In this document: positions 22,863 to 28,615 of the stretch, piece after piece
Numbering within the stretch: position 1 is the stretch's first letter
Layout: each line of letters starts with the position of its first letter
Assembly: GCA_030157745.1 (NCBI GenBank)
Contig: JAOAUE010000032.1
Span: 1 to 39,013 of the forward strand
Reading direction: 5' to 3'
DNA: 39,013 nucleotides
From: Minisyncoccota bacterium
GTDB lineage: Bacteria; Patescibacteriota; Minisyncoccia; Phycocordibacterales; UBA9973
Notes under the pieces: model-generated
The model's input: the letters and a program-made list of their open reading frames with translations, nothing else
The model's database searches: none
Told to the model about the DNA's origin: nothing
Made by a program: the position numbers and the translations under genes

Positions 22863-22891
22863 ATTATACCCCCCCCCGAGCGTTTTGGCAA
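22863..22891 (-). promoter_or_regulatory. DGR1 operon promoter with G9 in its spacer
   Basis: On the minus strand TTGCCA (22891-22886) and TATAAT (22868-22863) are separated by exactly 17 bp, nine of which are an uninterrupted G run (22877-22869). The -10 box lies 6 bp before the ATG at 22856, which predicts a leaderless transcript. Slippage in the G run would change the spacer length, as known for porA-type phase-variable promoters. Confidence 0.7.
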
Positions 22892-22904
22892 GGGTGTTGC
22901 CCCC

Positions 22905-23930
22905 CTATTCCTTGTTAAAATCGGCCGTTTGAGAACGCTTTACATACTCAACAACTTGCCCCGCGAGCCTCTCTGCGTTTCCGTGGCTCAATAGCCCGAG
23001 ATACGACTGAACTGTTTCTTCCTTGCCCTCTTTCTCTTTGATACGCTTCCACATCCTGCGTTTCGTTGCCGTTCTTACTATGCGGTGATCGGGAAAATGT
23101 ACCCAGCCGAGGAAATCAACACCGGAGGCAAGCGTCTTTATAAAAACTTTATTGGGATGAAGTGATAGCTTGAGTCGTTCTTTTAGGAAAGAACCTACTT
23201 GGGGTAGTATCGTTTCCAACCATTTCTTGTCTTCAGACAGAAAAACAAAATCGTCAGCATAGCGTATATAGTATTGTGCTTTCAACTTGTGCTTCACGAA
23301 TTGGTCAAACTCATTCATATATATGTTTACGAATATCTGCGAGGTAAGATTGCCAAGTGGAAGCCCAACCTCTTTTCGTGTCGAATGAAAACTCCCGATG
23401 ATACCTGATAACAAAGAGAGTATGTCTTCGTCAGAAATATATTTCTTGATAATCCCGATAAGTACACTATGGTCAATGGATGCAAAAAACTTTCGTATAT
23501 CGCATTTCAAAATCCATACTGTTCTTGTGTTATTTTTTGATACTGTGTCAGAAAACATTTTAAATCGTTGTAACGCTTTATGTGTTCCCTTTCGCTCTCG
23601 GCAAGAATAGGAGTCAGCTATAAATGTCTTATCGAAGAATGGATAGAGTTCCCGATAGAGTGCATGGTGAAGCAGTCTATCCCGCACCCTTGCTTTATGT
23701 ATACTTCGTGGCTTTGGGTCAGATATATTGAATGCGTAATAGTCGGAGTGCTTATATGTTTTTTGTGAAAGTTCATTGTGAAGCTCTATGATATTCGCCA
23801 TTAAATTTCGCTCAAAATCCAAGACATCTTTTCGGAGTTTTTTACCTTTCAAAAAATCTTTCCACGCAAGGAGGAGATTTTCAAGAGAAATGATATATTG
23901 ATATGTATGAATAAACTGAATCCGAGCCAT
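22905..23930 (-). CDS. DGR reverse transcriptase 2
   Basis: From ATG 23930 (MARIQFIHTYQY) the protein has 341 aa. Catalytic Asp144 is in LKCDIRKFF, the DGR motif is GLPLGNLTSQ (ending at 198) and the YADD box is at 224-227. It is clearly divergent from reverse transcriptase 1, so the two DGRs are not a recent duplication. A TTG 30 bp upstream gives a longer frame through the poly-G run and looks spurious. The start region overlaps the 5' part of the oppositely oriented avd2 gene. It is separated from the DGR1 operon by 48 bp. Confidence 0.92.
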   Translation of the reverse strand: MARIQFIHTYQYIISLENLLLAWKDFLKGKKLRKDVLDFERNLMANIIELHNELSQKTYKHSDYYAFNISDPKPRSIHKARVRDRLLHHALYRELYPFFDKTFIADSYSCRERKGTHKALQRFKMFSDTVSKNNTRTVWILKCDIRKFFASIDHSVLIGIIKKYISDEDILSLLSGIIGSFHSTRKEVGLPLGNLTSQIFVNIYMNEFDQFVKHKLKAQYYIRYADDFVFLSEDKKWLETILPQVGSFLKERLKLSLHPNKVFIKTLASGVDFLGWVHFPDHRIVRTATKRRMWKRIKEKEGKEETVQSYLGLLSHGNAERLAGQVVEYVKRSQTADFNKE

Positions 23931-24313
23931 AATAACTATAAAGATACCCCCCCCCGACAACGCTTTTACCAGTACTTCAGAAACTCAAAACTGTGTATAT
24001 CTTATGGTATCAGTATTATCAAAACTTGCCTAAAGCCCATCGCTACTCGCTTGGAGTACGGATTGATGCCTTGTTCGTAGAAATAATGGAAGCTATCTCA
24101 CTTGCAGGATTTCTTCCCCGTAGCGAGAAACAAACCTATGTACGGCTCTCTATACGGAAAGTAGATACTCTTAAAATCTTACTGATGATTGTATGGGAAA
24201 CGAAATCTATAGATAATAGGAAATACATCGCCCTCTCTGTACCACTTGAAGAAATCGGGAAAATGCTCGGCGGTTGGAACGGACAGCTTACAAAACAAAA
24301 CTCCCCCAACTAA
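23907..24313 (+). CDS. Avd-like four-helix-bundle protein 2, reading frame broken at a poly-C tract
   Basis: A protein of the Avd/four-helix-bundle type: LPVLQKLKTVYILWYQYYQN, LPKAHRYSLGVRIDALFVEI and a C-terminal EEIGKMLGGWNGQL. It lies between TR2 and reverse transcriptase 2 but on the opposite strand. No ATG, GTG or TTG exists in its frame upstream of LPVLQKLK. The ATG at 23907 opens a frame that reaches the C9 run (23947-23955) and is out of phase by one base; with ten C residues it would enter this protein smoothly (…NNYKDTPPPTTLLPVLQK). With nine, only an internal GTG (23993) can start, losing the first helix. It is either phase-OFF, a sequencing homopolymer error, or a decayed gene. 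Confidence 0.75.
23947..23955. repeat. C9/G9 homopolymer
   Basis: This run sets the frame of avd2 on the plus strand. On the minus strand it lies 16 nt before the ATG of reverse transcriptase 2, followed by TATCTT and TATAGT that could be -10 boxes. One tract could therefore affect both genes. Confidence 0.8.
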
Positions 24314-24326
24314 ATAGTTGAGGGAG
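24301..24326. terminator. Hairpin between avd2 and TR2
   Basis: The stem CTCCC(C)CAACT / AGTTGAGGGAG with loop AAAT covers the avd2 stop codon. There is no T-run, so it may be a structure in the template RNA rather than a terminator. Confidence 0.5.
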
Positions 24327-24337
24327 AAAGAAGAGAG

Positions 24338-24440
24338 TTGCGAACACCAGCGAACCACCAATTGTCATTCCAGTCGTTATCATTACGATTGACATTCACG
24401 TTACGCTCGTCGTCATTCCAGTGGTTGAACGTGGCAATTT
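24338..24440 (-). repeat. Template repeat TR2 (DGR2), 103 bp
   Basis: Aligns without gaps to VR2 at 24803-24905 (offset 465). I count 20 differences and all 20 are at coding-strand adenines of TR2. The coding strand is dominated by AAT and AAC codons. Unlike TR1, it is not part of a long open frame. Confidence 0.97.
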
Positions 24441-24802
24441 GTACAAAGTATCATCTGTGCCACTGCCCTTTGAATACTCTCGGGGCTGTATCGTATTTGC
24501 GATCATAATCGCTCGATACTCTGTACCAAGTATCTTCATTTTTTGTTTGAAGTTTCTACATACACCACTCTATCCTAAGCCGTAGCCCTAGATATTCTCA
24601 ATGTATGGATACTGGGATCGGTAGCGGACAATCGTGATCGTCCACATATTCACCTACTGCCATGATTATTTTAGCATAAAAAATACCCCTGCGTTTTATG
24701 CGAGGGGTAGGAAGTTTGTAAAACCTCCAAAACTTTTTGCGAACGAAGGGCAAAGTTCAAAGTGTCAAAATAGGACAGAGTGAACAAAATCCTAAGTACT
24801 AC
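24441..24802 (-). other. Non-coding spacer between VR2 and TR2
   Basis: About 360 bp with no convincing gene. It holds a VR2-downstream hairpin (24684-24709), a TGCTAAAAT extended -10-like word on the minus strand (about 24672-24680) that could start the template RNA, and a few small inverted repeats such as GCGATCATAATCGC. A 21-codon minus-strand frame starting at 24663 has no supporting signal. Confidence 0.5.
24684..24709. promoter_or_regulatory. DGR2 hairpin downstream of VR2
   Basis: TACCCCT (24684-24690) pairs with AGGGGTA (24703-24709), with a further GC pair set around a T-rich loop. It lies 90 bp past the target stop codon, nearly the same distance as the DGR1 hairpin, and shares the CCCCT...GCGAGGGG pattern. 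Confidence 0.65.
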
Positions 24803-25410
24803 TTGCGAACACCAGCGAACCACCAACCGTCATCCCAGCCGTCATCACCACGACTGACAAACACGCTACGCCCGCCGCCATTCCAGCGGTCGAACGCGGC
24901 AAAGCACCATTTACCATTTGCATCCTTCCAGTGTGTACCATTAGGATATTTGTCAGCAAAGGCAGGATCAGCTTCGTTTACAGCAGCCTGTGAATACGGG
25001 TCGGCGGGTTTTAATCCACGGAGGTCATATTCTTTTTCCAGGTCGTTGTCATTAACAAAGCGACCAAGGTTAAAGAAGAAAACTTCTGTTTCTTCGCCTT
25101 CTCCTTTTGGCATTTTGGCAACAACACCGCTATCAGTGTATTGCTTCCTGCCTGTGGCATCCAACATTTCTTTTGGTGATCGGTTGCGGTTTACTTTTAC
25201 CTTGCGGATAATCAGATTACTGATCGCATCCACACGTTTAAGGATTGAAGCATACATCTCATCCAATAATGTTTCATCTCCAAGCACTTGCTGGAAAAGA
25301 TTACTTGGAAGCTCATTTTTGTGCTTCAGTAATCGTGCAGTCAAGTTTTGGTTTAATTTACCGATTTGACCTTCGGTAACAGGTTCTGTTGATGGGGTCA
25401 TAGTGTCCAT
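24799..25410 (-). CDS. DGR2 target: cytosolic variable protein
   Basis: The 203-aa protein lacks a signal peptide and membrane segment. The N-terminal half is helical and charged; the C-terminal part has a C-type-lectin-like/formylglycine-type fold pattern (YPNGTHWKDANGKWCFAAFDRWNGG...) ending in WWFAGVRK. The last 34 residues are encoded by VR2, with Gly, Ser, Asp and Val at positions that are Asn in the template. It is inferred to diversify an intracellular binding protein; the ligand is unknown. ATG 25401 is an alternative start. It has a strong promoter and a hairpin-rich leader of about 130 nt. Confidence 0.9.
   Translation of the reverse strand: MDTMTPSTEPVTEGQIGKLNQNLTARLLKHKNELPSNLFQQVLGDETLLDEMYASILKRVDAISNLIIRKVKVNRNRSPKEMLDATGRKQYTDSGVVAKMPKGEGEETEVFFFNLGRFVNDNDLEKEYDLRGLKPADPYSQAAVNEADPAFADKYPNGTHWKDANGKWCFAAFDRWNGGGRSVFVSRGDDGWDDGWWFAGVRK
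24803..24905 (-). repeat. Variable region VR2 (DGR2), 103 bp
   Basis: The 3' coding end of the cytosolic target gene. The 24 bases nearest the stop are identical to TR2 and are the likely homing-initiation part. All substitutions relative to TR2 are A-to-G, A-to-T or A-to-C on the coding strand, mostly A-to-G. Confidence 0.96.
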
Positions 25411-25443
25411 GGCGTCATCGTTTTAATTGTTTGTGCCATCGGA

Positions 25444-25510
25444 CTATACCTTCGTGGTATAGCCATAGCCAAAAAGTGCTTAGAGATAAGAACCTTTTGG
25501 CTATGGCTAT
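25444..25510 (-). promoter_or_regulatory. Two overlapping hairpins in the DGR2 target leader
   Basis: A 16-bp perfect stem (25459-25474 with 25495-25510; ATAGCCATAGCCAAAA) overlaps a second 7-bp stem (CTATACC/GGTATAG, 25444-25462). The two share bases 25459-25462, so they may be mutually exclusive. They lie 34 nt before the ATG and after the promoter, which is an attenuator-like arrangement. Confidence 0.5.
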
Positions 25511-25546
25511 GTTGCAAGTAGATGTAAAAGAGCTGTTCCGAGCTGT

Positions 25547-25575
25547 ATAATAGCATAATAAACCATAAAAGTCAA
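25547..25575 (-). promoter_or_regulatory. Promoter of the DGR2 target gene
   Basis: On the minus strand TTGACT (25575-25570), 17-bp spacer, and an extended TGCTATTAT (-10 at 25552-25547). On the plus strand the same place holds TATAAT (25546-25551), possibly a divergent promoter for the structured RNA. Confidence 0.75.
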
Positions 25576-25985
25576 TCTTTGAGTTTAGAAATGGAGCGAT
25601 GACCTATTCACGGGGAGTGTCTTCCGTGCGCGCGAATGGGTGGGATAGTCCGCCTGTATTCAGGCGGACTGGGTCAAGCGCAGTTGCATCTGAGCCTCGG
25701 GCATTTCCGCTATGAGCGTCCAATGGCTAAAGGATGAGCGCCGTGGGTAATCGAAGTGGAATATGTAAATAGCGAAGCAAAAGATACACGCTAATATGAA
25801 AAGCGTGGAGTGGGTGTGGCGAGGGCGCACGACGAGGAACGAGGAGTATATCGCCCGACCCAGGGAGAGGAGACTTCCTCTCCCTAAGAAGCGCGGGTGA
25901 TAACCCGCACATAGGCACCTAGGCGCGAGTAGCCATAGCGGAAATGCCCGAGGCGGATGCCGAGGGTGCATCCCCTTTAGACTTG
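25558..25985 (+). ncRNA. Candidate structured non-coding RNA
   Basis: A 20-bp perfect long-range stem pairs 25695-25714 with 25934-25953 and is extended by GCATC/GATGC (25686-25690 with 25956-25960). Inside are AGCGCC/GGCGC, CACGCT/AGCGTG, GGGCG/CGCCC, a 9-bp GGGAGAGGA/TCCTCTCCC hairpin (25863-25884) and GCGGGT/ACCCGC (about 25893-25908). A 9-bp GTCCGCCTG/CAGGCGGAC hairpin (25648-25669) precedes them. I do not recognise the fold as RNase P, tmRNA, a group I or a group II intron. Strand choice rests on a TATAAT at 25546 and is weak. An open frame here on the minus strand has no protein-like features. Confidence 0.5.
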
Positions 25986-26045
25986 GACAATACATAGCAG
26001 AGAAATGACTGAGACAATGATTTAGTCCTGTTTCTTTCTTAGAAG

Positions 26046-26231
26046 CCCGCATTCCTCCCCAAACCCCTCCTGCGGGAGAACCCAGAACCAGAGGCGAATG
26101 CCAAAAAAGAATCAGCCGAGGTTTTGCGAAATCCGTGTCCCCAAAAAAGAGCTTTCGCAAAACCGAGTCCGCATTTAATACATTTATGAATTTTTGATGA
26201 AATAGGTTCGAGCCGAATCGTACAACCACTC
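26046..26231 (-). repeat. Inverted repeat IR2-R, 186 bp
   Basis: Perfect inverted match by eye to 19030-19215; closes the DGR block on the right. The decayed tRNA copy follows 14 bp later. Confidence 0.9.
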
Positions 26232-26244
26232 AAGGATATACAAA

Positions 26245-26310
26245 CAGTTGGTAGAGTTCTGTCAACGCATAACTAAAGCGAAAGGTCTTTCAAGTCTGAC
26301 AAGGGACTCC
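26245..26310 (+). pseudogene. Decayed tRNA-Thr copy (right attachment remnant)
   Basis: Shares CAGTTGGTAGAG, CAACGC, TAAAGCGA, AGGTC and TTCAAGTCTGACAAG with the intact tRNA-Thr at 17225, in the same order and strand, but lacks the 5' acceptor arm and has small insertions. It marks the likely right boundary of the integrated element. Confidence 0.7.
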
Positions 26311-26313
26311 GGC

Positions 26314-26348
26314 ATAAGAAAACCCATCACAAGGATGGGTTTTCTTAT
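26314..26348. terminator. Terminator of the surface-protein run
   Basis: A perfect 15-bp stem (26314-26328 with 26334-26348) with loop ACAAG. It overlaps the stop codon of the 26345-27451 gene, with T-rich sequence on both strands. Confidence 0.8.
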
Positions 26349-27451
26349 TCAACACTATGAATCTTTTTTTCTATATCTTCTTCTAAAGCAGTGACATGCT
26401 CCATTTCTTCTTTGAGAGACTGGTGTACTCTCTGCAATTCTTTTAGCTCATCTTCAACTTCACTAACGGTTTCTTTTTTTCTAGTTCTACTAAAAAGCAT
26501 TTTTATTTGAGTTTTCCTCAGTGTTACAACAGTGACAACTGTAGCTATGATAAGAACAATAAAACCAGCAAATATAAGCCACAAATGCAGGTTGTTATCA
26601 GCAGGAGATTCTTTTAGATTATTTGCGTTATCTATAGTACCTATATCTATCCATTTATCTATGATAACTTGCTTTTCAGCGTCAGAGAGAGCCTTGAGCC
26701 CTTGGTCTAGTATAAGCAAAAGTTCAGGTTTTGACTTTGGAACCGCAAATGAGTGTTTGTATTCAAAACCAGTACGACCGACTGCTTTTATATAAGAGAG
26801 CACATCCTTGCTTGTGTAATATGAAAGAGAAGCTAGATCCATAACAGCTGCGTCGACTTCTCCGAGGAGGAGTTTTTGTAGAGCGACTTCGTCATCAGAG
26901 ACAGGTACTATTTCAACCTTTTCATAGTTGGTCTTTATATAAGAAACAACTGGATAGCCCTCTCCTACTGCTACCTTTTTATTTTTAAAAGATGACAAAG
27001 ATGTTACGGTGCTTTTTTCTTTGAAGTCCTTTCTAACAACAACAACTGCTGGCATAGTAAGGTAAGAGTCGGTAAAATTGAAATTTTTCTCTAGTTCCTC
27101 TGTTGGGCTTAGAGAAAGTATGATGCTGTCGAAATCTAACTCCTTAGATTCTTTTAAAATCTCACCCAAAGAAGCCTCTTCTTCATAAGAGAGCTTTGCG
27201 CCGATTTTTGATGCAATTGCCTCTAAATATTCAGCTGACAAGCCCTTGATCTTCCTCGAAGTACCAGAGCCCAAAAAAACATAAGGGGGGTTACTCTTTT
27301 CCGGCTTTATAGAAATAGTACGATTGTATTTATTTAGCCATAAATTTTGAGTAGGAGTCAATACTTGAGCAGAAACTATAGATGCACTGAAAAAGCTTAG
27401 GCAAAAAATAGCCAGAAACACTGCTGAGATATATTTGCTGAGCTTGGGCAT
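26345..27451 (-). CDS. Membrane-anchored solute-binding-domain protein A
   Basis: The 368-aa protein has a signal peptide (cleavage near VSA-QV), a family-3 extracellular solute-binding domain (about 35-275, with the usual two-lobe pattern PPYVFLGSG...KKVAVGEGYPVVSYIK...DAAVMDLASLSYY), a membrane helix at about 290-312 (LWLIFAGFIVLIIATVVTVV) and a C-terminal coiled coil (about 325-367). Such domains bind amino acids or similar ligands. With a membrane anchor and a cytosolic coiled coil, and no permease or ATPase nearby, it looks like a sensor or receptor rather than a transporter subunit. It is paralogous to the next gene. Confidence 0.75.
   Translation of the reverse strand: MPKLSKYISAVFLAIFCLSFFSASIVSAQVLTPTQNLWLNKYNRTISIKPEKSNPPYVFLGSGTSRKIKGLSAEYLEAIASKIGAKLSYEEEASLGEILKESKELDFDSIILSLSPTEELEKNFNFTDSYLTMPAVVVVRKDFKEKSTVTSLSSFKNKKVAVGEGYPVVSYIKTNYEKVEIVPVSDDEVALQKLLLGEVDAAVMDLASLSYYTSKDVLSYIKAVGRTGFEYKHSFAVPKSKPELLLILDQGLKALSDAEKQVIIDKWIDIGTIDNANNLKESPADNNLHLWLIFAGFIVLIIATVVTVVTLRKTQIKMLFSRTRKKETVSEVEDELKELQRVHQSLKEEMEHVTALEEDIEKKIHSVE
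26792..26902 (-). repeat. 111-bp identical tract shared by the two solute-binding paralogues (copy 1)
   Basis: Identical base for base to 27945-28055, although the surrounding gene sequence is only moderately similar. It encodes SDDEVALQKLL to TSKDVLSY. Confidence 0.9.
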
Positions 27452-27497
27452 ATTGTTATAAGGTATTGTAGCGTGTTTATGGGCCTAAAATCAACAC

Positions 27498-28577
27498 TTA
27501 GTCTATACGCTCGATCTTCTCCTCTATAGACCTTTTTAACGAGTCTATTTCTTCTAAATTTTGCTCTAGGGTGTTGCTGGCAGACTCTAGTCGAGTAAGC
27601 TCAGTTTTGAGTTCAGCAGCCTCCTTAGACCTCTTTAGGCTTGCTATGTGATACCTATGATGCTTTCTCGAGTGAGCAATTATCAAAGTCAATAAAACTA
27701 TAATGATGACTATCCCAATGATGCTTATAGAGATCCATAGCGGACTTTGTAAGACCTTAGCGACTTTCTCACCTTTTGAATCTGTGTTTTCCTTAAATGT
27801 TATCCAACGGTCAGAAATAATACTTTTTTCTGTGGGTGTTATCTCTTTCAGCCCAGCATTTAATATTGTGATCATCTCAGGCATTGTTTTTGGGACAGCA
27901 AAAGATAGTTTGTACTCAAAGCCAGTTTGTCCACCAATAGCAACATAAGAGAGCACATCCTTGCTTGTGTAATATGAAAGAGAAGCTAGATCCATAACAG
28001 CTGCGTCGACTTCTCCGAGGAGGAGTTTTTGTAGAGCGACTTCGTCATCAGAGACGGGATCTAAAATTATTTTTGGGTAGTTGTCTTTGATATAATCGAA
28101 TGCTTCATAACCATTTGTTACAGCCAACTGTTTGGCCTCAAAATCAGCCAAGGTCAGCTCTTTTGGATGTCTAAAATCTTTTCTTACTACTATAACAGCG
28201 GGAAGAGAGATGAAAGCTTCTGAAAAATACATGTAGTCTAACCTTTCGTTTGATTCCGCAATCGCAAGTATAATGCCTTCTTTTCCTGATTTTATATCAG
28301 AGAGTATGGTGTTTCTAGATTTAGCTTCCAAAAATGTAGCTTGTGCGCCTACTTTTTTTGCGACGAGATCTAGATAGTCAACAGCAAGACCTTTGGGTCT
28401 GGCACTAGTAGAAGAAGAAAGGAAAGAAAAAGGCGGATAGTTACGCTCTGGCCTAGCTAACAAAGTGTTGTTGTGTTTTTTGAGCCAAGAGGACTGATCA
28501 GGAGTAAGAACATTGGCGCTCACCAAAGAGAATATACTTAAAAAACAAAAAGTTGTTAGTAAAAAATAACGGAGCAT
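27498..28577 (-). CDS. Membrane-anchored solute-binding-domain protein B
   Basis: I place the start at ATG 28577 (MLRYFLLTTFCFLSIFSLVSA), which gives a proper signal peptide; the frame extends 78 codons further but without protein-like sequence. The 359-aa product has the same architecture as its downstream paralogue: SBP_bac_3-type domain, a membrane helix (SPLWISISIIGIVIIIVLLTLI) and a C-terminal coiled coil. A 111-bp stretch is identical between the two. It lies in a run of surface protein genes and its ligand is unknown. Confidence 0.75.
   Translation of the reverse strand: MLRYFLLTTFCFLSIFSLVSANVLTPDQSSWLKKHNNTLLARPERNYPPFSFLSSSTSARPKGLAVDYLDLVAKKVGAQATFLEAKSRNTILSDIKSGKEGIILAIAESNERLDYMYFSEAFISLPAVIVVRKDFRHPKELTLADFEAKQLAVTNGYEAFDYIKDNYPKIILDPVSDDEVALQKLLLGEVDAAVMDLASLSYYTSKDVLSYVAIGGQTGFEYKLSFAVPKTMPEMITILNAGLKEITPTEKSIISDRWITFKENTDSKGEKVAKVLQSPLWISISIIGIVIIIVLLTLIIAHSRKHHRYHIASLKRSKEAAELKTELTRLESASNTLEQNLEEIDSLKRSIEEKIERID
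27945..28055 (-). repeat. 111-bp identical tract shared by the two solute-binding paralogues (copy 2)
   Basis: Second copy of the tract at 26792-26902. The sharp edges of identity suggest recent gene conversion. Confidence 0.9.
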
Positions 28578-28615
28578 ATATTTATATAAATATTGTATCA
28601 CAACAAAAGCTTGAG

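Larger units (their letters stand above)
17225..26310. mobile_element. Integrated element in tRNA-Thr carrying a serine recombinase and two DGRs
   Basis: The left edge is an intact tRNA-Thr gene and the right edge is a decayed copy of the same tRNA (26245-26310), as expected for site-specific integration into a tRNA. Between them lie a large serine recombinase with 126-bp flanking inverted repeats (17296-17421 and 18907-19032) and a DGR block with 186-bp flanking inverted repeats (19030-19215 and 26046-26231). Base composition looks more GC-rich than the flanks, most clearly in the repeats and structured-RNA region. No capsid, replication or conjugation gene is present, so it is best described as a small integrative or genomic-island element. 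Its exact ends are inferred. Confidence 0.7.

Noticed and set aside
19218..23930. Group II intron or retron origin of the two reverse transcriptases
   Set aside because: Both have the SQ form of the motif after GLP(I/L)GNLT, no maturase or HNH endonuclease domain is seen, no intron domain V is visible, and each has a TR/VR pair.
24310..24539. A possible protein-coding reading of TR2
   Set aside because: The frame that is open upstream of TR2 is not the target-protein frame, and the target frame is closed by a stop just upstream. TR2 looks non-coding.
25600..25985. RNase P RNA or tmRNA
   Set aside because: None of their conserved core words could be found on either strand, and no tRNA-like ends are present.
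25660..26229. A 189-codon minus-strand open frame over the structured-RNA region and IR2-R
   Set aside because: Its composition is not protein-like (many Pro, His, Arg, Ser, Leu from palindromic DNA). Its first third is just the translated inverted repeat, and the long-range helices explain the sequence better.
19030..26231. Transposase-driven composite transposon
   Set aside because: The inverted repeats resemble IS ends in layout, but I find no transposase gene or target-site duplication. Recombinase or homologous exchange is more likely.
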